Shown here piece by piece: positions 1 to 12,900 of a stretch of DNA of 64,000 nucleotides. Within the stretch, counting starts at the first letter, position 1; each line of letters starts with the position of its first letter. The stretch comes from Mesorhabditis belari (Eukaryota; Nematoda; Chromadorea; Rhabditida; Rhabditidae). Where the stretch lies: the NCBI GenBank assembly GCA_958450365.1, contig CAUEEP010000923.1:513501-577500 (forward strand), in the 5' to 3' direction. Below the pieces are notes generated by a model, which did not search any database, had not been told where the DNA came from, and was given only the letters and a program-made list of their open reading frames with translations. The translations under genes were made by a program, and so were the position numbers.

Positions 1-595
1 TCTTTCAAATTGGTTCCACACGCTCTGTTATGTCAAAATTTGAATTCGACACCCTCAAATTACCTAGAAAAACAACTTTTGGAATAGAAATTGGTTAATA
101 TTATTAGGTTGAGCAAAGCTTTTCCTTTTTTTCGTACTTCTGTTAAAAAAAAAAAATTCACCAATTAATCTATATTTGCTCTATAAAAAAAAAAGTTTTT
201 TTGTTCAATTTGCCTTTTTAAATGAATTTCGGTTCACTTTCAAGAAAAGGGGGGAAAAACGCCTTTTTCGTAAAAAAAAAAAAAAAACGGAAAAAAAAAC
301 TGAATGAATTTCTCGAAATTTTGGGCGAAACAATCTTCTCCACAGGGCCCCTGCCAAAACGCGCCCCCCCCCCCCCCGCCCCCCCCCCCCAACCAGGAAA
401 CCCGTTTATGTTGAAAAATTGGTTTCATGATCCACCGTGCCCGCGGCTGGAACGCGGAAGGCGAGCTTCTCAACCTAATAGCTTTTTAGAGCTTTTTTAA
501 AACGCGAAAAAAGGTGCACTAATGGGCAAGGTGCGGAAAAAAAAGATGCGCAAATGTCCGGGTGCGCAAAAAAGGGTCGCATTTGTCCCACTCCC
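1..595. mobile_element. Right half of a foldback MITE, cut by the window edge
   Basis: Positions 1-110 and 480-595 closely match the right arm of the complete palindromic element at 39259-39758 and end in the same terminal motif (GTCCCACTC on this strand). The middle, about 110-480, is a low-complexity insert of A and C homopolymer runs that the complete copy lacks. The left arm would lie outside the window. Open frames here come from homopolymers and are not genes. Confidence 0.7.
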
Positions 596-1059
596 GTTTC
601 TTCTTGCTTTTTTTGAATAAAATCAAAGAAATGGGACATTAAAACACAAAAAATTCGAAATTCGGCAATTTTTTATTCTAAGGATGAACTACAAAAAAAA
701 CGGGAATCAAGTACACCTGAGTGCACTAGAAATGATGAGTTTACATGTTCAAGCACAAATTACAAAAAGAAAATAAGTTTATCCAGATGAATGGCAAGAA
801 AAAGATGGGTTTTGGGTCAAAAAGATGGGTTTTTCTTTGTGGTTCTTTGTGTTAAACACTTTTTTTTATAATGCAATTCTGCTGTGATAATAGTAAACGA
901 TAAAAGAAAAGAAAGAAAAAGTAAAGTAAACGAGAAAATGTGTGTTTACATTTCCACCAAATACATAGAACAAGTCAAGTCAAGTAAGTCAAATTATTTG
1001 TGGAAACAAGTCGAAATTGTTCAGCTAAATCTTATTTAGAAAGCTCATTTTATTCAAAG

Positions 1060-2470
1060 AAAACGAGTCTAACGATTTCGAATGAAAAGAGAACTTTTAG
1101 AAGCTTCTAGAGGCTATTTTTTTTTTAAAAATTCTATCATATACAACTTTAAGGGGAAGATTTGACAAAAAGAAAAACATGGAAAAGAGAGATTTTTCCA
1201 TTGGTTTAACGAAAAGCGATTCCATTGGTTTCTTTCAATTTTCTGCGGTCATTGATACGCTTTTTATGTAAACGCACGATTTCTCGTGCACTCAAAACCC
1301 ATTTTTCATGAATTTTTTTGAGAAAACACAGAATTAAGTGCGCTAGAAAGGTTGCGTTTACAGATTTGAGCAGAAAGAAGATTAAAGGCTGTAAAATTCT
1401 CTTTGAAAAGCTTTACTTAACGCTCTCTGGAGTAACGGGGATCAATTATTGTGATATCAATTATTAATCAATTATCAATCAATTATCAATCGAGTCAAAG
1501 GCTGTAACGAATCAAACGAGTCAAAGGCTGTACAATTCTCTTTGAAAAGCTTTACTTAACGCTCTCTGGAGTAACGGGGATCAATTATTGTGATAACAAT
1601 TCTCAATCAATTCTCAATCAATTCTCAATCAATTCTCAATCAATTCTCAATCAATTCTCAATCAATTCTCAATTATTATTATTGTGGTATAATCGTTAGC
1701 ACACTTGCCCGGTAATTTTATTCAAAGAAAACGAGTCGAAACATTTCGAATGAAAACAGAACTTCGAGAGGCTTCTAGAGGCTATTTTTTTCAAATTCTA
1801 TGATAAACGACTTTAAGGGAAGGATTTGAAAAAGAAAAAACATGAAAAAGAGAGATTTTGTTCCACAAAATACGTAAACAAACAATTTAGATTTACGGAA
1901 AAAAAAAATTGGGAGAAGAAAAAGAAGATTTTAGATTTTAAAAGTTCAAAGTTTTTCAGACATCGTTTTTTTCTGGCCTAAGCAATGTGTTTAGGGATTT
2001 GGGGGGAAAAAAGAGAAAAGAAAATCGAATAAACGAAGAAAATGTGTGACGAAAAGCGATACCATTGGTTTCTTTCTATTTTCTGCGGTCATTGATGCGC
2101 TTTTTACGTAAACGCACGATTTCTCGTGCACTCGAAACCCATTTTTCATGAATTGTCTTGAGAAAACAAAGAATTAAGGTTGCGTTTACAGATTTGAGCG
2201 ATGAATGGCAAGAAGTGTCAAGAAGAGTCATTGTATTAACTAGTAGAGTCATTGTACTAACTAGTAGAGCTAGAAAGGTTGCGTTTACAGATTTGAGCAG
2301 AAAGAAGATTAAAGGCTGTAAAAGGCTGTAAAGGCAAAGGCTTTTCAAAGTTTGAAAAGCTTTACTTAACGCCCTCTGGAGTAAGGGCGATTCAGGTCCG
2401 TTGTGGTGTAATGGTTGGCACCATTGCCCGGTAAGCGAAAGGTCTCTGGTTCGAGTCCCGGCACGACTTT
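1060..2470. repeat. Block of dispersed segmental duplications
   Basis: About 1209-1335 recurs at 2049-2177, and about 1060-1200 recurs at 1719-1860. The segment around 1381-1440 recurs at 1500-1580 and again near 2305-2395. A short array of an 11-base CAATTCTCAAT-type unit sits at about 1592-1674. Two tRNA-like fragments are embedded, at about 1683 and 2399. No coding region is convincing. The region looks like repeated local duplication of non-coding DNA. Confidence 0.6.
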
Positions 2471-2471
2471 T
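2399..2471 (+). pseudogene. tRNA-like sequence (pseudogene or SINE head)
   Basis: An A-box-like stretch (TGGTGTAATGG) is followed at tRNA-like spacing by a good B-box (GGTTCGAGTCC) and a T run. A D-arm, an anticodon-like arm and a T-arm can be drawn. The outer 7-bp acceptor stem does not pair properly and the T-stem has a mismatch, so a working tRNA is unlikely. A shorter copy covering only the A-box half lies near 1683-1717. It could be a degenerate tRNA gene or a tRNA-derived repeat. Confidence 0.4.
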
Positions 2472-3949
2472 TGATCTATGTTAGTTTCAACGCGGGTTCA
2501 CAATGGTGTACTTTATGTGCTCGCTTTTGTCAAACATAGTCTTCCTGGCACTCTTCCTAGTGTTCTTCTTCTTTCTTTCTTCTTCTTCTTCTCTCTTTCT
2601 TTCTTCTTCTTCTTCTCTCTTTCTTCTTCTTCTTCTCTTCTTGAACCCAATTTTCTTAACTTAACAAATATCTTAACATTTACAGCATAGATGAGCCGTG
2701 GTTTGAGGCGTTCTTCCCTCAACTTGTGATCTGGATCTGGAAAAGCTCAACAATCTTCTTTGTACAATCTCTAAAACTGGAATCTAAATACTCTCTACTT
2801 TTTAGAATGATTAAATCGAAGATTTTCGTCCCGAAATCGACTGTATATCTGTCTTTAAACGATTCGGTTTTCTTTTAAAATAAAACAACAAAAGAAATCA
2901 AACAAAGGAACTTTAGGTGGTAGTTTATTTCCCCAATTCCCAGCCAGTTTATTTCCCCCAATTCTCAGTCTCAGGTAGTTTATTTCCCCCAATTCTCACA
3001 TCATTTTCTTCCCCAAAACCTTTAGCTTTTCAATAAGAAATTCTCGATTTTTTTTCTATTCAAAGAATACATAAATCTTGAATGCAAAAAAAGCGCGGTT
3101 GGATTGGATTTGGTGGGGGATTTAGCAAAGAGATCTATTCGTTTATTCTGTGAAAGATTCGTAGAAAGGATTGGGTGTCATTCATTAACATTGAAGAGAG
3201 ATCAGATGGTGAGTGCGCTGGGCAAGAGAATGGGCGAATCGGAGAGGAGAGAGAAACATCTGGAGATCAGAGAGCATTTCTTGTTCAGCCATTTTGAAAT
3301 ACTAGCCTTTAACTAAACAGAATTTGATAATGGTTAGATAAATAGGCTCATGCACTTTCACAAATCATATTTAGATCTTTTTAAATAGAAATGACTGTGA
3401 CTTTAAAAGTCTAGAGTTTGATGCGCTGGCCATTTTACCTTCCAATCAATCCACATCGGAGCTATCAGAATAAAAGCTTTCAGAACCTGATACCTAAGAA
3501 GCTATCAGATTCCCAGTTCATGAATAGTATTTCATTGTACGAGTGATTGTAGTAACTAGTAGAGCCATTGTACTAGTCATGACTAGTAATAGAGTCATTG
3601 TACTAACTAGTAGAGTCATGTACTAACTAGTACTAGTTAATACAATGACTCTATCTATTACTAAAGAAAGATGAGACTAAATTTTGTACTAACTAGTAGA
3701 GTGATTGTATTAACTAGTAGAGTGATTGTGTTAACTAGTAGAGTCATTGTACTAACTAGCAGAGCCATTGTAGTAACTAGTAGAGTCATTGTACTAGTCA
3801 TGAGCAAAATTTAGCCTCATCTTTCTTTAGTTAACCTTAATATCGTGATTTGATGAGTGACTTTAAAGACTTAAAGACTTAAAACCTTTCTTTTCTTTTA
3901 ATCTTTCACTCGTTCACGTAACTCTTAGCCACTTTAAAGCTGCTCCATC
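2472..3949. other. Non-coding region upstream of tryptophan hydroxylase
   Basis: This stretch holds a TTCTTC/CTTTCT microsatellite at about 2562-2642. A degenerate array of ACTAGTAGAGTCATTGTA-like units in mixed orientation lies at about 3540-3800. The only long reading frame (3104-3316) has no splice context or recognisable motif. The last few hundred bases before 3950 must contain the promoter and 5' leader of the next gene, but I cannot point to a specific element. Confidence 0.5.
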
Positions 3950-6900
3950 ATGGCATCGGCAATGAAATTCACCTACTATACCCGGGTTGCCTCGAAAGAT
4001 CAACCATCGAATGGGCATAAACCATTGGCACCGACAAAGTAAGTCGAACTTTTACGATTTGCTTTTTGAATCTAAAAAAATGGACAATAGATTGATATTG
4101 TTTTTACAAGAAAACAAAAATTAAACTTATTAGCTTATAAAAAGTAATATTATTGAACATTCTGTAGAATCAGCTTTGAACTTGTTCTTGAAAGCTTTCA
4201 CTTGAACTTGTTCTTGAAAGCTTTCACTTCAACTTGTTCTTGAAAGCTTTCACTTCAACTTGTTCTTGAAAGCTTTCACTTCAACTTGTTCTTGAAAGCT
4301 TTCACTTCAACTTGTTGTTGAAAGCTTTCACTTCAACTTGTTCTTGAAAGCTTTCACTTCAACTTGTTCTTGAAAGCTTTCACTTCAACTTGTTGTTGAA
4401 AGCTTTCACTTCAACTTGTTGTTGAAAGCTTTCACTTCAACTTGTTGTTGAAAGCTTTCACTTCAACTTGTTGTTGAAAGCTTTCACTTCAACTTGTTGT
4501 TGAAAGCTTTCACTTCAACTTGTTGTTGAAAGCTTTCACTTCAACTTGTTGTTGAAAGCTTTCACTTCAACTTTCAACTGTTCCAGCTTGTTGTTGGAAT
4601 AGCTTATTACTAGAAATATTAGATTCGAAAGAAAGTTCCCAGAAAAAGTTTGACTCGAATTTCTTCAAAGAACGAATCCACTAATTCAAGAACATTGTGT
4701 TGTTCACAGTTGTTTCTAGGTAAACAATAGCGCAAAAGGGAATAATTTTGAAATAAAAAGGCACTTAAAGTTGTTGTTGTTGTTAACATTGGGCGTATTG
4801 ATAAATGTGTTTCCTTTTTAGCGTTAAACTTGTACAAAATGAGCTCTAAATCTAGTCTATCCCAATAAAATATTGAACATTCTGTAGAATCAGCTTTCAA
4901 CTTGTTGTTGGAATGGCTTGTAAGCTTCTAAGTGCTTACTAGAAATATTAGATTCGAAAGAAAGTTCTCAGAAAAAGTTTGACTCGAATTTCTTCAAAAA
5001 ACGAATCCACCAAGTCAAGAGCATTGTTGTTCTATTATTTACAAGTCGACTCCAAGAAATTACACATAAAAAAACAAATGAGTGTAGCTTTCCCTTAAAA
5101 TTTTAGATTTTTATAAAATGATTATTCTCCAGCTTAAATTCAGATCCCTTTTTTGCATCAGAAAAACGAGATAAAGAGATAGATAAAGAGATAGATAAAG
5201 AGATAGACAAAGAGATAGATAAAGAGATAGATAAAGAGATATATAAAGAGATAGATAAAGAGATAGATAAAGAGATAGATAAAGAGATAGATAAAGAGAT
5301 CGATAAAGAGATAGACAAAGAGATAGACAAAGAGATAGATAAAGAGATAGATAAAGAGATAGATAAAGAGATAGATAAAGTGATAGATATAGTGATAGAT
5401 AAAGAGATAGATAAAGAGGTAGGCAAAGAGATAGATAAAGAGATAGACAAAGAGATCAAACTCCTGATGAGATAAAGCTAGTATAAATGAGCAAATACAC
5501 TCTATAATCTCTATTTTTAGCCAACAAATTTTTTACAGAGAATCTGTATTTCAAAAAAATCATTTTTTCGTGTCATCTTCTCGGCATTTTGCTAAAATAG
5601 GTCGTTCTGAAAAGTTAAAGCATTTGATTCAATTTGCCTTTATCACAAATTTTCTCTTTTTTTACGTACTTTAGTTTTGGTTTCGAATGGGATCCATTGC
5701 CTATTCATTAACCCATTAAAACTTGTCTAAAAGGTTGGTCACTCAAAAAGTGATCAAATCACTTCAACTGAAGAAATCTCTTATTTTGTTTTTGTCAAAA
5801 ACTTTTTGAAATATAGTCATGTTTCTGGCTCGGTTTTGGTTTTGGTTTTTGAGAAATCACCGTGCCAAACTTTTTCCGAGCAATAAAAAAAAGTCATTTT
5901 AAACCCGTTTTTAATGTTACCGTATTTTCCCTAATAGTAGTGCACCCAGAGCGTCGTCTAAATTCCTCGAAATCTCGAAAATCGCTTATCAGAACCTATC
6001 GATGTGAGGTTGGAAAATGTAGCTGACGATCAGATCTAGTGGGGGATTTGAGTGTTGAGCTTCTGCAAGAGCTTGGAAACCGTCAAATAGTCATCAACTC
6101 GGCTCGGCGGGGTGCACTACTAATAGAGAAAATACTAAGGTTTCTATTTAGCACTATTAGAAAGACTATCAGTTACGACTTAGTTTTACTGGGTTACGGT
6201 AGTTTAGCCACCATTTATTTCCCATCGTTTATCCGAGCACAAAATACACGCCCAGATTCAATAGATTCAATAGATTTTCTTCAAGTTTTCAAGGTGTCTA
6301 GCTATCATATATACCGTATTTTCTCTAATAATAGTGCACCCAGAGCGTCGCCTAAATTGCTCGAAATCTCGAGAACCGCTTATCAGAACCTATTGATGTG
6401 GGGTTGGAAAATGTAGCTGACGATCAGATCTAGCTGGTGATTAGAGTGCTGAGCTTCTGTGAAAACTTTTGAAGCCGTAAAATCGTCATCAACTCGGCTC
6501 GACCGGATGACGCTCTGGATGCACTTCTATTAGAGAAAATACGGTATTTTGCCAGAAAATAAAAAGTAATTGCCTTTTTTAATGAAATAAATCGTAGTTT
6601 AATTGGTGCATTTGTCTGATTTTAAATTGAGCTTTAATAAACCTAGCTCTCTGAATCATCTCGAGGATTTCAAGCGTCGCTTCCGTCGTAGCGGCTCGTT
6701 GGGAATCCCGTTTGTGCCCGAGCAAGATGCAAAGCAGTTAAAGGTGAACTGAATAAAGCTAGTTAATCAATTAATCTAGTTGATTTTTAATTCTTAAGTA
6801 CATTTAGTTCATCATTTTATACCAATAGCCTGAATTAATTTTCTTCCAGAATACCGATGAAACAAGAGCCTTGGACGGTGGGACAAATGCTTTTTTTCCT

Positions 6901-9900
6901 TTTTTTTGCGCATCCGGCCAAAAGTCCACCTTTTTTTTCGCTGGAAAAGGCCGTAAAAGCATCAAAAATGCTTCCATATAAGGGAATCGTATGCTTGGAT
7001 TCCGAATTTCGGCAAATCAGATCTCGCTGGTCGTCAAATTTGGCGCTTTTAGCCGGGTGCGCAAAAAAAAGCAAAAAAAAGCATTTTACCCACCCCCAGA
7101 GCCTTTGACTCTCTGGTTTTGCTACAAAAAAAGCTACAGTATGATCTATAAAACTAGCAACAAATTCTAGCGCTTTATAGAAAGAGCTCTCGATTCGTGA
7201 GGTGGACGAGGGTCAACCGGTGCTGACAGTGATCGTGAAAACGCCAAAAAATCCGAAAGCAATCGCTGCAATGCTTGCCACAATGCCGGTAAATGATTTT
7301 AAAGTATTAGTATATTGTTTTATTTGAGATTGAGTCTTATCAAGTTCTCAAATGATTCTCAAATTTCAGGATGATGTCTCGGTGAAGCATATTGAAACAC
7401 GAGACGCGAAAGAGAATCAAGTATGTTGTATGAAAGATTAGGATGAGATTTGAAAGATTAGGATGAGATCAAAATATAGAATTTATAGAATTTAAATGCT
7501 ATAGAAGATTTAAAGTAATTAGTGTAGGTAAATAGCTCTTTTACAGAACACTTTGGACACTTTGATAGAGTTGGAGTTGGACTATGGGATGGACAGTGAG
7601 CAGGCGATGAAATTGATGCGTTTGAATGGGTTGAATGTGAGGGATTCGATCTTCTATCAAAAATTAGATCAAATTTTTTGATATTTCAAATGTTAGGTGA
7701 ACGAGGTTTCGTTCTCGATTCAACCCCCACAAACCGTCAACGAGAAACTCGTTGAACCTGGCTCGAATGGTGAGTTGGTGAAAGCTGACAAATCAAATTC
7801 AAAGAAAAAGAAAGATTAAACAAAATTTGTTTGCTTGAAGGCTTGAAGGCTTGAATGATTAGATCATTAAAAAGATTAGATATCTTTTCTCTAATAGTAG
7901 TGCACCCGATCGAGCCGAGTTGATGACTATTTGACGGTTTCTAAGTTTTCACAGAAGCTTAACACTCTAATCCCCCACTAGATCTCATTGTCAGCTACAT
8001 TTGCTAGCACCTAGCAAAGCTGCAACCCCAGCAAAGCTGCAACTTTAAGAGCAAATATCTTCTCTAATAGTAGTGCACCCGGTCGAGCCGAGTTGTTGAC
8101 TATTTTACGGTTTCCAAGTTTTCACAGAAGCTCAACACTCAAATCACCAGCTAGATCTCATCGTCAGCTACATTTTCCCACCCCACATCGATAGGTTATG
8201 ATAAGCGGTTCTCGAGATTTCGAGGAATTTAGACGAAGCTCTGGGTGTACTACTATTAGAGAGAATACGGTAATCAGGTATAGAAATTTAAAGTCTATGA
8301 CGAAACTTTGAAAATTCGTTTGTTGAAAGGAAAAGATACTTCTAACAATTCAGAAAATAATTAATGTATTGCTATAATCCCCAAAATTAACAATAATATT
8401 AAAGATGCAACCCAGCAAAGCTGCAACTTTAAGAGCAAATGTTCTCTCTAATAGTAGTGCACCCCGGTCGAGCCGAGTTGGTGACTATTTAACGGTTTCC
8501 AAGTTTTCACAAAAGCTCAACACTCAAATCCCCCACTAGTCCCTCAAATCCTCAAATCCCCACAAATCCCTCATCGCCAGCTACATTTTCTGACCCCACA
8601 TCGATGGGTTCTGATAAGCGCCTTTCGAGATTTCGAGGAATTTAGGTGACGCTCCGGGTGCACTACTATTAGAGAAAATACGGTATATGCTTTATTCAGT
8701 TGAATAGCGTCAAAACAAGATCACAATAATCACCCAGGACACCACTCAAAATACACCGAAAAAGATGAAAAGATAAAAAGATACCTCAAGCTAAAAGATA
8801 AAAAGATACCAATCACAGAGCGGTGAAATCAATTGCCAAGATTCCAACACGGTTCCAATACAGTTCCAATACGGTTCCTATTTTGTTCTAATACGGTTCC
8901 AATAACCAGTGATTGCATATTCGGCTTTAAATCTAGCCAAGGTGAGAATATCACGAACGAGTTATTAAATAGTGGGGGTAACGAGTTATTAAATTGTGGG
9001 GGTAACGAGTTATTAAATAGTGGGGGTAACGAGTTATTAAATTGTGGGGGTAACGAGTTATTAAATTGTGAAACACAATGTGAAACACAATTTAATAACT
9101 CGATTAAAAAAGAAACTTAGAAGAAGATTTAATTTTCAAATTTTAAGAATAATATCGATTTTCAATCGGATATGAAATGAAAAGATTTGAAAAAATGAAA
9201 AAAATGAAAAAAATGAGCGTATAAAAACTTGAATAATTAATTCATTTGGTAAGAATAAGGTGAGTGATTTTTTTAAAATGCAATTATATTCGGAAAAACT
9301 GAAAAACATTTTCAGATGCAATCACTGGTTGCGAGTGGTTTCCAAAACACATCAAGGACCTAGATATTTGTGCAAAACGAGTGATCATGTATGGAGCTGG
9401 ACTGGACGCTGATCATCCAGTGAGATTCGAAAATCTTCGACAAAAGTCTTAGAGAATCAAGCGAAAAAGCTCTTAAGTCAAATTTCATTGACCAACCGTA
9501 TAAAGTATATGGAGCTGGGTTGTTGAGTAGTGCTGGGGAGTTGCAGGTAAACTTTTTGAGACAATTAAGAACGACGATCTTGATGACCTTGACGATCTTG
9601 ATGACCTTGACGATCTTGATGACCTTGACGATCTTGATGACCTTGACGATCTTGATGACCTTGACGATCTTGATGATCTTGACGATCTTGATGATCTTGA
9701 CGATCTTGATGACCTTGACGATCTTGATTTTATTGTATTCTTTATAATTCTAATAATGAGCTTAAGCGCTTGAGAAGCGGATCGTAGTCGCGCGTAGTCG
9801 AATTCAACAAATTCAAATTTTTACTGCTATTTGAGTGGAACATTCGCTTAATGGGATGCAGTATTTGTAGAAAAAGTAAAGCCAAATTTGAGGGAAAACT

Positions 9901-12900
9901 TGATTTGAAGAATTTGGGCATAGTGATGCTGAAACCGGTTAGTGAAATGAGCGATGACCGAAACCGGTTGGTGAAACGAGCGATGAGCCACTAACCGGTG
10001 AAACTAACCGGTTTCGGCATCACGACGCACACCACTAACCGGTGAAACCGCTCATCGATCTTTCCCTTTTATTCATTCCAAAAGAGAATAGCTATCTATC
10101 GACGATGTGTGCCAGACGGCTAGCGATTACGAGGCCACACAAAGAACACCCGGCTAGTCATTTACAAGGATTTCTTTTGCTCTGTAAACGTTGCCCAGAA
10201 AAGATATTCAGCTGTAAATTTGTACCCAAGGGTTTTCGGGATCGGCGAATCGATTGAAGCTATTCATTTCATTGATCTATTAATCTTCTAGCAATCTTTC
10301 TATCAAAGTCTATCAATCTTTAGACAAGTTAAATCTATAAATCTCTAGACCTTGTCTGTTATCTGGCGTTTTTAAACAACTAGATACAATCTTTATAGAT
10401 AAAGATTGTATCTAGTTGTTTAAAAACGCCTTTTATAGCAAGCTAAAGCACAAAAATAGATAGTAAAATTAAGTTTTAAACTTAAATCTTTAAATATTTC
10501 AGGGTTTCAAAGATCAAGATTATCGCCGGCGACGACTGATGTTCGCTGAGGTGGCGATGGAGCATAAGCAGTGAGTGGAGATTTGGAATATTTTCAGATT
10601 TATGTATCTAGGGGTTTAAGCTATCTAGGGGTTTAAGCTGTAGCAAGCTATTGAATGCTTTTGTTCACTAATTGAAGGAATAGGCTGAAATTGCAGCGGT
10701 GAGGCGATTCCCCGGATCGAGTACACAGAAAGCGAGAGAAAAACATGGGGAGTCATCTATAGAAAACTTCGAGAACTACATAAAAAGTTTGTAAATAAGT
10801 TAGAAGTTTATTCTCTAATTTCTAAAGATCTAAAGATCTAAAAATTGGTTTTGGCCTTATAAAAGCAAGTTCAGATACGCATGTCAAGAGTTCTTGGATA
10901 ATTTCGAACTTCTGGAACGTCATTGTGGTTACTCGGAGAACAACGTGCCCCAACTCGAAGATATAAGCAAATTTTTGAGGGGTAAAGATTATTGTAGAAA
11001 GAATATTGTAGAAAGGTTATTGTAGAAGGATTATTGTAGAAGGATCATTGTAGAAAGGTTATTGTAGAAGGATTATTGTAGAAAGGTTATTGTAGAAAGA
11101 TCATTGTAGAAGAATATTGTGAAGAATAGAGAAGATTGTGGAATATTGTAGAAGGATCATTGTAGAAAGGTTATTGTAGAAAGGTTATTGTAGAAAGGTT
11201 ATTGTAGAAGGTTATTGTAGAAAGGTTATTGTAGAAGGATTATTGTAGAAAGATTATTGTAGAAGTTATTGTGATCATTGTAGAAGTATTGTAGAAAGGT
11301 TATTGTAGAAGGATTATTGTAGAAGGTTATTGTAGAAGGATTATTGTAGAAGGATTATTGTATTTCGTTGAATATCTAATTGTTTATGTGATCTAAATAT
11401 CAAGTTTTTTTAGCTAAAACAGGTTTCCGAGTAAGACCAGTGGCTGGGTATCTCTCGGCTCGGGATTTTCTGGCTGGTTTAGCGTATCGTGTTTTCTTTT
11501 GTACTCAATATGTGCGACATCATGCTGATCCATTTTATACGCCTGAACCGTGGGTTTATGTAATCTAATATTTCTTCTATTCTTTCATTTTAGATGAAAG
11601 ATTTAAGTTTTAACCTAGAGCTTTAGCCTAGAGCTTTAGCCTAGAGCTTTAGCCTAGAGCTTTAGCCTAGAGCTTTAGCCTAGAGCTTTAGCCTAGAGCT
11701 TTAGCCTAGAGCTTTAGCCTAGAGCTTTAGCCTAGAGCTTTAGCCTAGAGCTTTAGCCTAGAGCTTCATAAAAATTACACTCATATGAAGAATTCCGCAT
11801 AGGCTCTAGCTTTAACCTAGAGTTTAACCTAGAGCTTTAACACTTGCAAAAGTCAGATGGCCAAGCCCTGTCAGCAGTTTTATTCTAGCCTAATCTAGCC
11901 TAATCTAGTCACGAGATTTGGCTAGCCTAAACCCTAGCCAAATCCACTTGTTCAGCATTTACCAAAGATACACTGTGATGCAAAACTCTTGTCCCACTTA
12001 TTTTTCTGAAACATTTTGTCAAAATTCTCGGTTTTCCTTTATCTAAAATCACTGCTTGAATAGGCATTGAATCGACCAAATCAATCAAATCGTAGAATTC
12101 CCGAAGAAGAAATTTGTTGCCAAACGTTTCTGATAAAGAACCAAAGCTCGACCTTTTTGTTGAATATCTTGCTCTTGAGTTTAGTCTTTAAATGGGCTTA
12201 AAGATGCTCTATAAGATTCAAATCTGGCGAATAAGGAGGCACATTGATCAATTTTACACGACAAGCAGCAAAAACGCCGGGTAGGAGAGCTCTTCCTTCA
12301 TTTGCAAGTCGGACAACTCGGCCAATCATTAGCTGGCTTTTGTGGCATGGAGCGTTGTCTTTATATAAGGCCCGTGTTCGTGTTTGCAAATGGAAGTAAG
12401 TTGTTCTCTATGATTGATTTGTACCTTTGAGCATCGAGATTTCTATTGATAAACACCAGCGGTCCCGATAAACTTTGTGTAAAGAACCAAAGCTCGACCT
12501 TTTTGTTGAATATCTTGCCCCTGAGTTTAGTCTTTAAATGGGCTCAAAAATGCTCTATAAGATTCAAATCTGGCGAATAAGCAGGCACTTTGAATAAGGT
12601 GACCGGGCTTTGGTCTGTGCCTAATCTGACTTTGACCTATGACCTGACCCGATACAGAAAACTGCATTTTAAACAACTTAGTCATTTACTTAGCACATAG
12701 GCCCATACATCAAATGTACTTAAAACGTAAATTGCAATCGATATAGGTAGTTGGAAATTTAGAGACACCGTTCACGAGTTGATGGGTCACATGGCTTTGT
12801 TCGCCGATCCGGACTTTGCGCAATTCAGTCACGAGATCGGTTTAGCTTCACTGGGAGCCTCGGAGGATGATCTCAACAAATTGGCTACGGTAAAAGGAAA

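Noticed and set aside
222..500. Lys-rich and Pro-rich frames near the left edge
   Set aside because: Translation of A and C homopolymers inside a MITE; these runs may even be sequencing artefacts.
3104..3316. 70-codon plus-strand frame upstream of tph-1
   Set aside because: No motif, no splice support and unexceptional length for this composition.
4180..4572. Possible CRISPR-like array of regularly spaced repeats
   Set aside because: Tandem head-to-tail minisatellite with no unique spacers, in an intron of a eukaryotic gene.
5103..5459. Long minus-strand frame of Ser-Ile-Ser-Leu repeats
   Set aside because: It is a 12-bp minisatellite in a tph-1 intron; the frame is open only because the unit length is a multiple of three.
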